Positions 20,995 through 32,469 of a stretch of DNA of 64,000 nt are shown here, in pieces. The translations under genes were made by a program, and so were the position numbers. The notes under the pieces were generated by a model that did no database searches, was not told the origin of the DNA, and worked only from the letters and a program-made list of their open reading frames with translations. The stretch comes from Knufia peltigerae (taxonomy: Eukaryota > Ascomycota > Eurotiomycetes > Chaetothyriales > Trichomeriaceae). The stretch covers positions 186,001 to 250,000 of the forward strand of contig JAPDRN010000042.1 in NCBI GenBank assembly GCA_030247855.1. Reading direction: 5' to 3'. Each line of letters opens with the position of its first letter. Position 1 is the first letter of the stretch.

Positions 20995-22818
20995 GTGAGG
21001 CCGTTCTCTCCAAAGGACATGTTCGCAAGGGGTGTAGGTGTGCGAGTTCTACGAAACTGCACCCGAGCCACCAAGATCCCTTCGACTTCTGCAGCACGCC
21101 AAATCCCGAGACGGTTCTCCTCTACATCGACCGCCATCAGCCATGCTACACCTCCGGCCGCTCACCCTCTTGCTGGTGTTGCGTCACAGCTCGATCACGT
21201 TGCCCCTCGATTCGAAATAGACCCTGATAATATCGAAATCCTCGATTCCCCGACTGCTTTCTACGAGACGCTGAAGGTATTCAGAGTGTAGGAGATCATG
21301 AAGAGAGAATATCTTGCTAAGGCATTGTGCAGGCCAAAATACGAGGCGCAAATAGAAGAATATACTTGTCCACACTATATATCGGAAAGACCGAACACGA
21401 ATTGATTGATACGCTCAGGGAAGCTCTCGAAGCCAATCCCAATTTAGAGCTCTCGATCCTCACAGACGCTCTTCGAGGGACTCGTGAAGATCCAGAGCCA
21501 TCATGCGGCACTCTTCTGGCACCACTGATCTCCCAGTTTGGGGACAGAGTGAGGATATCTATGTTTCATACTCCCAATTTGAAAGGGTGGAAAAAGAAGT
21601 ACATGCCCAAGCGCATCAACGAGGGATGGGGCTTGCAGCACATGAAACTGTATGGTTTCGATGATGAGATTATGCTCTCAGGGTATGTCGACCTGATCGC
21701 CTCTTGGACGCGAACTGACATTCCTCAGTGCCAACCTGTCCAACGACTACTTCACGAACCGACTGGACCGCTACCACCTGTTCAAGTCCAAGGAGCTCGC
21801 TGATTTCTATGGAGCTATCCATGAAGGTGTCTGCGATATCTCCTATACTCTTAGGCCCTCGGACGAACATGCAGGAGGGTTTGAGCTGATCAGCCCTCAT
21901 GAGCGGGGGTTTCCCGACCCGTTATGGCATACCAAGAGATTCAAGCAATACGCAAAAGAGACGCTCGAACCACTCATCCACAAGAAGGCCAGACAGAAGA
22001 TGTTTCCAGTGCCATTCACCAAGGATAAAACTTTTGTGTACCCTCTAGCCCAGTTCGACATCCTGCTCGGCCAACCCAGGAACATCGCCTTTCTCGACTA
22101 CGAATTTGCGACGTACACTTCGACAGAGAAACCAGCAATAACGCGGTTACTAACCAATCTCGCGGAAGACGAGCGGCTGCACAAGTCCCAATGGACCTTC
22201 ACTGCGGGTTACTTTAATATTGACCCCGACATCTGCAAGTTGCTCATTGCAGCTGCGCCGGAACCTGGCGTTATTGCCCCAGGCACCAAAGCCTTCGAGA
22301 AGGCATGCACAGTGCTCACCGCCTCGCCTTGGGCAAATGGCTTCTATGGAAGTCCCGGTGTGAGCGGTATGCTTCCAGCAGCGTATACGCTTTTATCCCG
22401 ACGATTCCTCCGTACCGTCGCAAACGCAGGCAAGGAGGATCAGATAGAATTGAAAGAGTGGCGCAAAGGCACCGTCGGCGAGCCGGGAGGAATGACGTAC
22501 CACGCCAAGGGACTCTGGGTGACGTTGCCGCCACAGCCAGGTCCAGACACGAATGTCGTTGATGAAGCAGGCCCCAGCGTTACCGTGGTCGGGAGCAGTA
22601 ACTACACGAAAAGGAGTTACAGTCTCGATCTGGAAGTCGGCGCGATGGTTCTGACAGGCGACGAGAAACTCAAGGCCAAATTGAAGAAGGAGACCGAGAA
22701 CCTGGAGACAGATGCGACGGTTGCGACACAGGATACTCTGGCCAGAATCGACAGAAGGGTGGGCTTGAAAGTCAGATTCGCACTATGGCTGGTTGAAGCT
22801 CTAGGTGGTGCACTCTAG
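20995..22818 (+). CDS. PGS1: CDP-diacylglycerol--glycerol-3-phosphate 3-phosphatidyltransferase (phosphatidylglycerophosphate synthase)
   Basis: Exons 20995-21276, 21333-21682 and 21729-22818 give 573 residues. Starting at the next ATG (21019) would give 565. The protein makes phosphatidylglycerol phosphate, the committed step to cardiolipin in mitochondria. The N-terminus is basic and rich in Ser, Thr and Arg (RRFSSTSTA), consistent with a mitochondrial presequence. As a phospholipase-D-superfamily enzyme it shows the first HKD motif as QHMKLYGFDDEIMLSGANLS, which is restored only by splicing the 46-nt intron at 21683-21728. The second, weaker motif is YHAKGLW with a following SSNYTKRS. The introns are 56 and 46 nt. 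It is a housekeeping gene lying between two accessory islands. Confidence 0.93.
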
Positions 22819-23867
22819 GTGGGACCTCTACAGTATTGATGCCGCCGTCACGGCGGTTCGATATCTGGTTTGATCCGGGCAAAAGACTAGACCCAAGCGG
22901 AGATCGGGTATCCTCCCCCGAACGAAGAATTGTCCGAGAAGAGAGAGGGGGCATTTGATGCCATGCCTCATTTCGAACTGGAGGTGCTTGGAATTTCCTA
23001 AACGTTGCAACGCCTGTGGTCCTCTGCGAGCATGTGTTGGGCTCACCCTGGACTCGTCCTAACTGGGACAGGATGGTTGGATGGAAAACACCAAGGACGA
23101 AGAGATGCTTCATCGCATGGGCGCAGAAAGAGTGCCTATGTTGCTTTCTTCTGACACAGTTGCACAATTCCAGAGCATAATACACGGTGTAATGTAGAAT
23201 ACAGGATATATGAATCCGTACCCCGAACAGTGCTTTATCCATTACCATTTTCGTTCAAAGAAGGGAGGGAAGCCGCTTCAATAGGGCACGTGACGGAGCA
23301 TGGGAGGAGCCCTGGGCCGAGCACGCGAGAGGATCTTTTGACTCGGGAAGCCTGTTGCGAGATTCGGTCAATTCGTGATTTTCCGCTCGAGACGAGGAGG
23401 GCTGGGATGGACCTCGGCGAGCGCTTGAGCTGCTCACGGACCTCCAAGAGGGAGTTCGTTTGCCGGTAGACATGCGAAACCTCTTACTCTTTACTGGCAC
23501 CTAAAGTTTAGGTATGGGCTCCCAGGTAAGTCTGGGATAATTAAGATGGTCTAGGGCGATTACAAACAATGCCAGGAGGTACGAAAAGGTAACAAGAAAA
23601 GATGAAAAGAAGTGCATCTCTGCATTAGCTTGCACCCCGGACTCAATCTCTCGCCGCTTTGCTCTCCTGCTAATGACTATATAGTCTTCCAACCATCTAA
23701 ACATATCTTCTCGAGTCTCTAGCGAGGCAGCAAACACCGAAGTGTCTGGTCCGGTTGGGAACTTTTTGTACTAACACGAGTTGTAGTACCGGCGGCAGTA
23801 TCGGACCTCAAGGTTGAGCTGAACAGAGTGGTCAAGGTGTCCATAAGCTCTTAAGTACGAATCGCAG
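22819..23867. other. Intergenic region, convergent genes
   Basis: About 1.05 kb between the ends of PGS1 and the Zn2Cys6 regulator. The part up to 23771 could carry an alternative terminal exon of the regulator (see that entry). Nothing else was recognised. Confidence 0.4.
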
Positions 23868-26271
23868 TCAGCTTCTTGAGGACATGATGAACAATGACGA
23901 CGGAAGAAGAGATGTGAACCAACCAAGTGTTGCAGAGCCAATCTCCCAATATTTGGCAATATGCGCAATGGTCTCGTGGATCAAATCCCTCTCGAGCGCT
24001 CCACGGGAGGCGTCCGCCGCAGCAAAAGTAGCTTGCAAGTGTGCGGCGTAGGGTCCGAGGAGGGTGCAGACCTGGAATGGTTGGCAAGTCACACAAAAAT
24101 CCGGTGGCCACGTCCGTGTGGCACGCAGCATGGCATTCAACATTGGACGATACTTTTGAGGGGCGATCTGTAAGGCGAAGGTGTGCGGAGGACTGCCAAC
24201 GCCATCCTCAGGAGAATCTGGACTTTGGCCTGCCTCTAGAGCTTCACTCTCCGAGTCAACGACGTATACCCGAGCGCTAGAATTCGTGAGTCAGCAACGC
24301 ACAAGAAAAACGCAGTGAGGCCATGACGGTCGTTTTCGTCCACACGATGTAATACGTACGTACCTCTGAAGCATGAGATGCAAGGCAACGACCCAGTTAT
24401 CGTGACCTACTGATCCCTCTTCAAAGGCGGTTGCTCCATGTCGGGTGCGGCTGAACTCTTGTGGCAAACTCATGGCGACCGCCTGGATCAAATCTTGAAG
24501 GTTCTTCTGGTCTCGTACGGACTTTCTGGGGTTCAGAGACATCTCGTGACCTCGAATCATCAGCTGGTTTACCAGGAGGTACCACGCGTGAGGATTCTTG
24601 TTGGAAGAGGATTTGAGGTCCATCCAAGATCGTTGGATATTATCGTCCAAAAAAGCCGACGTGCATGGCGTCTCTGAAAACCAGCATTCGTCCTTACATG
24701 GGAGTAACACGTCCATTCGGGAGCGATCAATGCTCAAAGGTCGGCACCGTACTACCGAAGCGAAATTGTCGCATTCGACCACTAGCCACCACGCCCGCCG
24801 GAGTCCTTCTCGACGGGTCCACTCAGCAGAAGAGAGTGACCGTGCTTCTGGATCTCGGAGATCGTCGTCAAGACTGTGGAGGGAGAGGCTGTAGGCCATG
24901 CGCACACAAATTCCGACAAGGAACCACGCTTTTCCATTGGGTCCACAGGCAAGCCAGTAGACTGCGCTCAGACAGCACCCAAGTAGAAAAGTGAGTGAAG
25001 CTTTGTCGAGCTCAGAGTCCATCAAGAGTTGGCTTATGATTTTGCCTGACTGGCGGGCAAAGTCACGACCGCGTTGGCTTGGAGAGATATGGGACAACTC
25101 TGGCAAGCGAGAGAACCTGGAAGACAAAGCCATCATGCTATATATCAACAATCCCTGTTCAAGAGGCACCGTTGGGTGCTGTTGTCCAGTCCCCAGGAGG
25201 GCTGGCAAGGAAGCCAAGAAAATATGCAGATTGATGACTGGAAAACAGGCATGTACGTCTTCAAAATAGGTCTCGATGCTGAATCAATTAGCCCCTGCGT
25301 GTCATAGAAATCGCCTCCGAGAAAGACTATGAGTGGAACCGTGTACATACAGAGAACGAGCAGTAGACGCGGAAACGGTCAAAGTGATGTTGTTCTCTGC
25401 ATGATCGTCGCCATTTGCAGAGGCGGTATCTTCATTCAAGTTTGTGCTAGTGAATGATGAGTGTTGTCAAATGAGCACGAGCGATCGGAGCACATACTTG
25501 CACCTCGAGTCTGGGACGGGGACCTCGCACTTGCTCGGAGCTAAAAGTTCCTGATGAAGTGCGCTTTCTGGAGATTGCCACAGGAATCCGGCCAGCAGAT
25601 CGTCTGAGAGAACATCATTTTCTGGTAGATACTCCAGCATTTCCCCCGGGAGATCAATCAAGCTCGTGTCTAGACCCGAGAACTCGGAAAACCCCTGTGT
25701 CGGTCGAGGTAAACTTGGATGTCTATAGTCCTCCTGGCTCAAGGTCCAGGATTCGACATCTCTGAGTTCGAGATGAGTTTGAGGGGCTGTGTTAGTAGCT
25801 ATCCCATGTCGTTCACCGTGTTGACTATCAGTTGAAGAGTTACTGTTCAAACCTGGTGTGACCTTATCAGTGTTTATTCTAGTATAAGACAAAACCTTAA
25901 GTTTCCTACCCTGGGATCCAACTGAAACCTGCGTCATGCGTGGCTCATCATCAAGACGACTTCGTTTCCTCGAAGATCCACACTGCGTACCAGTGCGAGG
26001 GCGCTTTCGCTCAGTGGGAAATACGCAAACTTGCCCAGTACGGCGGCAAAGCGAACAGATGGGACGCCGCATGTCACATTTTGTCTTTTTCCTGCAAATG
26101 GGTTAGTCGCGTGACCGCTCTGTGCATCGTGATGGTTTCGCAGTACTTTTTGCAAGATTCACAGGCTCGGTGTGGGAGAATCGTGGCTCGGACGCCTTCC
26201 GGCAAAGACAACAAGCCGTACGAAGCGGCCATGTCCCCTGGCAACTGATCGAATGGCACAGAGTCTGACAT
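23868..26271 (-). CDS. Zn2Cys6 fungal transcription factor
   Basis: Five exons (26271-26147, 26091-25498, 25446-25351, 25278-24364, 24276-23868) with introns of 55, 51, 72 and 87 nt give 712 residues in one frame. Splicing the first intron completes the binuclear cluster: CESCKKKKTKC then CSLCRRTGQVC, CX2CX6C...CX2CX6C. The fungal_trans domain follows (YFEDVHACFPVI, EQGLLIYSMMALSSRFS, GLRRAWWLVVECDN). The start at 26271 (MSDSVPFDQLPG) is preferred to an upstream in-frame ATG at 26364. The extreme C-terminus is uncertain, since a GTTGGT donor near 23920 could extend the protein to 23771. It lies directly beside two FAD monooxygenases, an MDR reductase and a P450, and is the natural candidate for their pathway-specific regulator. 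Confidence 0.87.
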
Positions 26272-26622
26272 TGTCCGGGTTTGAATGCTGGTAGTATTCA
26301 GCAGCAGAGTCGCATTGCACCGAGCGTCTATCGCGTGTGGTACAGAATATCCAGACCGGTTCAAGGCAGCAGGAAGGAACTAAAGTGAAGGGGCGTTTTG
26401 CGGTTTCAGCAAGAACGAGATGCGCCGGGGACTGTGGGGAACGAATGGGCACCTTTCCATCCCCCACTCATACTGTACAGTACCTGGGTGGTGGAGTACG
26501 AGGTTTGGGCGGTGTGGGTTGTCGCACTCACATAAGCAAAGAGCATGATCGGGGGTCATCGCATTAGGACTTCTATGATGATTTAAATTTGATTGCAAGC
26601 AACAAGTAAATCTCCCCACGGT
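26272..26622. other. Promoter of Zn2Cys6 regulator / 3' region of FAD monooxygenase
   Basis: 351 bp between two genes on the same strand. No specific element was recognised. Confidence 0.4.
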
Positions 26623-28690
26623 TCAAGTCTGGAACGCTGCTAAGGACTCTACTTTCTCTAAATCCTGCTTGAACGACCTCTCTACGCCTTGGAAAGCAAT
26701 TGCCTCCCGCCCAGAACTAGGCTTATCGTTTCGGGGTTCTGGAGCTCGACCGAACACCTGCTTGAGCACCTGGCTAAGGTCACCCTTGCTGTATACCATT
26801 CCAGGAGTAGCCCTCCAAGCAACAAAATGATCTGGTCGAACGAGTGTCACGTCTCTTTGCCAAATGGTCCTCACAAGCTCTTCGTCAGGCAGGTGCAGCA
26901 GAGTCAAAGGTAAACCCTCAAATTTGGCCAGTTGCCATATCATTCGCGACACTGAACCCTCCTTGGAGAAATCAACAACGGTGTATTCTTTCCCAAACAA
27001 ATCGTATATGCTCGTGATGCCGTCTTTCAGGAAGGCGTGCGGCGCTCGTGATCCCGGAATTGTCGATGGAGCGTAGGCCTTCGGTGTCCACTCTGGCCAT
27101 GACGGTTGAGCTTCGGGGACGATGACAGGCGAGTCCTGTAGCCTGTAATCCATCTCTATACCACTGTCTCGGTTCTCGCCGTCATGGGTATTGACATGCT
27201 TCTTGACATACTCCTTGATTGCCAGGCTTTCAGCAGATGTGCCAATCACAACCTCGGATCCTGCTTCAAGGCACTTTTCTACGTAGTGTTGATGGACTCC
27301 CATATGCTCAGCCGCACGCTGTACGTTCCGTATTGCGACTGGCCTCCGCTCGTTCTCATACGAATCGAGTAGAGTGGCACCTCCGACGCCTTTCAATACC
27401 ATTGCAAGTTTCCACGCAATATCATACGCGTCTCCCAGCCCAGTGTTCATTCCATAGCCCCCCGTGGGAATGTTCTGGTGCGCTATTTGTAAGAGTTCAG
27501 ATTAGCGTTGCTTCTCACCACCGGGGGAAGATCTCACCTGCGTCCCCAGCAATAAATGCACGGCCACCCGGGGAACAATATCGGTCTGCGATAGCATTGT
27601 TTGGCCTCCACACACTCGAAACCAATATCTCATCAACGTCGATCTCAAAGGCCGGCCCTTGACCGCCAAGGACTTTGTATATCTGCACCCTTGGATCCAT
27701 GCTGCTCTGCTCAAAATCTAAGGGAACGGGGAGATGGGTCGTCCAGGTGTCGACCTCATCCTGGGAGATGATAACACCACCGTGGGTGAAGAAGATGTGC
27801 CAAAATTGCCCCTGTCTGTGGATTCGGCTGAGATCGCGTGATCTGAAGTGAACGAGATACATAGCAGCCGGCCTAATCTATGAATACGGACCAAGTTCAG
27901 GCTTTTGGGAGGGTGATCAAACTCACAATGGACCACCAGTGAGACCTAGTTGTAATGTCTTTCTCACTACACTTCCACCGCCATCGCACCCGATCAGATA
28001 CTTACATTCAATGGTGTGTGTTTTCCCTATCTCAATGTCTTGCACCTTTGCGACTATTCTATGTGGCTCTTCTTGCACATCGACAAGCTTCATGCTCCAG
28101 TGGCTGGCTATGAGCACATGCTGTTCAACTTTTACTTTCAGCCATGCCTCAAAGATCGCTTGAGAACATCGTTGATATGGTTCCCGGGGCATTGACCCAT
28201 CATTTCGATCTTTGATTACGTTGCGATATTCATTCGGCGATGGTAACTTCTGCAGTGCCGTCAAACAACTAGTCTCGGAATAGGTCGCAATGAAGGGGGA
28301 CAAGTACTTACCCAGCGCGTTATCTCTTGCCCTTTGTCCCCAAGGCCAGTGCTGATGATGACATCGAACGAGTAGTCTTGACTGACGCCTAAGAGATATT
28401 TGAGTAAGCCAGGTGCTTCGGTTTAAAGATCCATCAGTACCTTTCTCCCGAAGCTGCTCTGCCAGCCCGAGTCTGTGTAATATCTCCATTGAGCGAGCAT
28501 TTGTAATGTCCATCTTCGGCCATTTTGTGGTTGTTTCATTTCTCTCAATCAGCGCACAGCGGATTCCATGGTGCGCAAGTGTGTACGCTGCAACCAAACC
28601 AACTGGGCCAGCGCCTGCGATTAAGACCGGCAGATCTGAATCCATGGGTGACATCGACATTTTTGTTTTGAAGTTCGATGCACTCGACAA
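26623..28690 (-). CDS. FAD-dependent aromatic hydroxylase (PHBH/phenol-hydroxylase-like, two-domain)
   Basis: Five exons (28690-28441, 28388-28312, 28249-27927, 27872-27538, 27482-26623) with introns of 52, 62, 54 and 55 nt give 614 residues. The Rossmann FAD motif is VLIAGAGPVGLVAAY, the DG-type motif is YLIGCDGGGSVVRK, and the FAD ribityl motif is GDAAHQNIPTGGYGMNTGLGDAYDIAWK. The last roughly 170 residues match the thioredoxin-like C-terminal domain of the MhpA/pentachlorophenol-monooxygenase type. Such flavoproteins use NAD(P)H and O2 to hydroxylate phenolic rings. It shares a 412-bp divergent promoter with a second, smaller FAD monooxygenase and lies just upstream of a Zn2Cys6 regulator. 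No organelle signal is seen. The aromatic substrate is unknown. Confidence 0.9.
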
Positions 28691-29102
28691 AACCAGTTGA
28701 ATGTATTATTCCAGGGATTAAATTGAAACCCACATTTCGGGTCTTATCTGACTCTGCAAGGACAACATGGTACCACGGCTGTCAAGATCTTGTAGGTCCC
28801 CATATAAATCAATTGTGAGCCGGGCATTATCGTTTTTCGAAGACAAATCACTGCCTTGTGACTATATGCCCCGAGTGATTGTCAAGTTGACGGTGGTGCC
28901 CGCCCCCCGCATTCGAGCAGGAGCACCAATGGCTATACGCACCGTCAAAGGCCGTGGTATGCCGTGTACCCAGGAAAAGTGGGACCAATCACTTGTTAGA
29001 CTGGGCTTGAGCCATTGGACTCGCCTCAGGGAAGAGCAGGCTTTTACTCTCCAAATGCAAGATCCAGAGGTGCAATATCGTGCAACAAACGCACACTCGA
29101 AG
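28691..29102. promoter_or_regulatory. Divergent promoter of the two FAD monooxygenases
   Basis: 412 bp between head-to-head genes, with a TATA-like CATATAAAT at about 28801 and CCAAT boxes near 28925 and 28983. The frame of the plus-strand gene is open back to an ATG at 28767, but that extension has no family resemblance. Coordinated expression of both genes is inferred from the arrangement. Confidence 0.45.
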
Positions 29103-30687
29103 ATGGAAGTCATAGTAATTGGTGCTGGACTAGGTAGGCTACCTCCCCAGTCAAGCTCGAAAGGTCTTTTCGGCGCACTCTGCTCGGTGCTCGAAGCCGC
29201 ATGATCTTATCGTTCCTTCACTGAGAATTACATAGGAGGGCTGGCAGCTGCCATCTCCTGCGCCCAGAACGGACTTTCAGTCCAGGTGTTAGAGAGAGCC
29301 CCAGAATTTCTTCCAGTACGCTCGATAAGTCGTCCATTCGATGTAAGCTTATATCACCAGATTGGTGCAGGCATTCAGATACCTCCAAATGGTGTCAGAG
29401 CTCTCAAGTATCTCAAGCTCGAGGAGAAGATCCAAGAAACCGGTGCCGTTGCCCTCAATGCTATCAATTTACGAGACTACCCCGATGGGACGCTACTTCT
29501 ACGACGACCAGGTGGCGAAGCTGTCACCAAAGATTATGGTAGCCCATGGCTGTTGGTTGACCAATGCATGAGATATGTAGTGACCACAAACTGACTGGAC
29601 ACAGGGTCATCCACCGTGCAGACTACCATAGCGTTCTCCTTGAAGGGGCCCGTCGACTAGGGGTCCAGGTTCGGCTGGGTTGTGACGTTGCAAGAGTTGA
29701 ATTCACCCCAGGAAGACCCAGAGTGTGCACAAAGTCTGGAGACATTCTCGAGACAGATGTTGTAGTTGGTGCTGATGGTCTGTGGTCAACAACACGTAGT
29801 CTTTTACTTGAGGGTGCATCGCCGCCGACGCCAACCGGTGACATGGCTTATCGGGCAACGTTTACGGCTGAACAGTTACAAAGTCTAGAAGACGAACGGT
29901 TAAAAAAGTTGCTTGACCAACCTGAGGTGAATCTGTGGATGGGTCCCAACGCCCACGCGGTCCTATACCCATTGAAGGGGCGTAAAGTATACAACCTTGT
30001 TTTGCTCTGCCCCGATACTCTTCCACCTGGCTTCAACACCATTGAGGGAGACGTCGAGGAGATGAAAGCTGCATTTAGAGGTTGGGATCCTACGTATGTC
30101 ACCTACCTTCAAATTGCGCTCGATGTCATATGATGACTGACTGTTGCAGATTGACTGTAATTCTGGGTCTCATCACGAAAGTACTCAAGTGGCGTCTCTG
30201 TCATCATGACGAGCTCGTTCGATGGGTCAAGGGCAACGTGGTCATCATCGGTGATGCCTCTCATCCCACGCTACCATATCAAGCTCAGGGAGCCGCTATG
30301 GCAGTGGAGGATGGCGCGGTACTTGGGCACCTTCTTGGAAAAATCAAGAATGAATTTTGGCGGAGCGAAACATCAGCGAAAGAACCCATCAATGCTGTCT
30401 TGGAGCTCTTTGAACATGTACGAAAGCATCGGACCACCATTAATGTGCAAGGAGCTGTGGATAATCGACGACTGTTCCATATGGTGGAGGGCCCCGATAG
30501 GGATCGAAGGAGCCACGTGATGCAGATGACAGACTGGAAAACTCAGACACTGACGGACTTCAGCTGGAATGACTTGGAATACCAGTCTGCGATGCTTGGG
30601 TTCGATGTCATTGCCGATGCAGATAGGGCATTTGAAGCAATGGGTGAACACAATCTGGCCCCAGGCGACGAGTTTTCGAAGCTCTAG
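29103..30687 (+). CDS. FAD-dependent monooxygenase, salicylate-hydroxylase-like, with C-terminal SKL
   Basis: Five exons (29103-29133, 29236-29315, 29361-29551, 29605-30093, 30150-30687) with introns of 102, 45, 53 and 56 nt give 442 residues, the usual size of this family. The FAD motif is VIGAGLGGLAAAIS, the middle DG motif is VVGADGLWSTTRS, and the late FAD motif is GDASHPTLPYQAQGAAMAVEDG. Intron 3 has a donor GTTGGT. Only this splice gives PWLVIHRADYHSVLLEG, the conserved family block. The last residues are EFSKL, so the protein ends in SKL, a type 1 peroxisomal targeting signal. It is probably a peroxisomal hydroxylase of a small aromatic acid or ring precursor, and the substrate is not readable. 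It is convergent with the MDR gene 146 bp away. Confidence 0.9.
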
Positions 30688-30833
30688 CTTAAGTTTATGG
30701 AAGTTCAGATATAGAAGACCAAGCTATACATCTACTCGAGACATTGGCAGTCGAGCACCTTCAGTTTTGTGACTCAAGAGAAGAGCCAAGTAGGATTCGA
30801 TATCAGTGAAAGCTGGGACAGTCTAGTCCTCTT

Positions 30834-31954
30834 TTAGTGTTTTACAGCATCTTGAGGCCTGATGATATACTTCACAGCTCTCGCTTTTCCGTCCTTGAGG
30901 CTCTGAAGAGCATGGCTTAGACCTTCCAAACCGCCAGGCACAATCTCGTGTGCATGTCCCGAAAACCAGCCTTCTGCCAGACCCTTCCCGAACAGTCTGG
31001 AGAAGATGAATCCAAGATCTTTCCCATTCCCTTCTGCCACGAGCCGAATCCCTTTTAGGGCTGATAGGTCTGGGGCGCTAGTGTGGACAATACCGACATA
31101 GGTCAGTGAAGTTGTCATCGACGAGGGTATCGACCTGTAGTCGCCTTCAGGAAGGACAACTGTTATGTGTCCTTTCGGGTCTAATACCTTGCTCAAAGTT
31201 CGAAAGCTAGACCCGTCTGAGATGGCATCAAACGCATGGTAAGCAGGTCCGGCCTTTGCTGCCTCCAATGCTTCCTGAATGCCAACCGTAACGGCATCTG
31301 GGCCATCTCGGTAGTCGATTACAGCATCTCCTTGAGACTGCTGGAGGAGGCGGCTCAGGGTATCGCCGCTTCGTCCAGCAACTATTATGAGAGGATGTAT
31401 GTTTGAACGGACAGCAAGTTTGATGGCAAATGTCCCGATCGCACTCGTACCACCATAGATGAGCAGCGGCGTCCTTGTCTTGGACTGTTCCCATGGGTAT
31501 GGCAGTTTCAAATTGTGGTATAGAGCGACGGATGAGGTGAGAGCTGCAAGAGGGATCGTCGCAGCCTGTGTCGTACTCAACTTGTATTCGCCACTCAATG
31601 TTCACGGGCAACACTTACTTCTTCAAAGGAGACCGTGCCTGGTAAGTGGAATGTTGTAGATGCCGGTGCGATTGCATATTCTGCAAAAGAGCCTCCTCGT
31701 GTGCGCATGATGTGCATGGCAGCCACTCGGTCGCCAACTTTAAATTCATACACATCGCTGCCAATTTTCGAGACCTCGCCCGCTATATCGTCGCCTGAGT
31801 TCACCGTCTCGCCCGCATAGGTTGGATACTTCCAATCCTTGGGGTTACATCCGGAGCATACGACCTTGATGAGAACTTCCCCTAACCGAGGCTCAGGAAT
31901 GGCGCTCTCCCTAACGGTCACAGACAGATCAGGAGACACAAGGGCTTCTTTCAT
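30834..31954 (-). CDS. Medium-chain dehydrogenase/reductase, zinc-independent (ToxD / enoyl-reductase-like)
   Basis: Exons 31954-31619 and 31565-30834 join across a 53-nt GTAAGT...ACAG intron to give 355 residues. The N-terminal GroES-like domain has the family segment CSGCNPKDWKYP and VGDRVAAM. The nucleotide-binding domain has LLIYGGTSAIGTFAIKLA. The cysteine and histidine ligands of the structural and catalytic zinc of alcohol dehydrogenases are lacking. Fungal relatives include trans-acting enoyl reductases and ToxD-like proteins of secondary-metabolite clusters, and quinone-reductase-like proteins. NADPH-dependent reduction of a double bond or quinone is the likely reaction. It is head-to-head with the P450 gene across a 515-bp promoter, within the FAD-monooxygenase island. 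Confidence 0.88.
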
Positions 31955-32469
31955 GGTTGAAGTTGTTCAATTTCGAACGGGAGATCTGGTTCTATTCGAC
32001 GGTGACCTAGTACCATAGATCATTCACCTTCTTAGTGGCTTCTCATGCCCATCGACGCACTTCGATTCACGGTGAATGTCGGATGTCTCCATCAGACGAC
32101 TGCAAGCAAGTCAGTGGTCCGAATAAAGTCAGGAAAAAACTCGCGAACGGGGTCAGTCAAGTTCTGTGGCGGTGTTTCCCGGACCTGACCCTGCCTTGTG
32201 GGTGGACCCCGAACGTGCCCGCCAACGGCCGCGATCGTCGCTGACCATGGGGTTTTCATTGTCTGCAGAATAGGAACGGAGATCAACGAACGTTTTCCAC
32301 CATACGGGCATCTTTTGGACAATTCAATTTGTGGTGGGGGGGGGGGGGGTGGCAAGCAGATATACAAAGCCGCCTGCACTTGCCCGGAGGTGACAGACAA
32401 AGCGATAGTGTCCAACCCTTCACCTGTACCCATCATCTATCCTAATGCTGCTACCTGCATGTTAACAAT
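31955..32469. promoter_or_regulatory. Divergent promoter of MDR reductase and P450, with a G14 tract
   Basis: 515 bp between head-to-head starts. A run of 14 G (32336-32349) lies about 120 bp upstream of the P450 start. It is prone to length change and could alter promoter spacing. ACGGTG occurs at about 32000 and 32065, and once in the FAD-monooxygenase promoter (about 28890), but three hexamers are too few to call a binding site. Confidence 0.45.
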
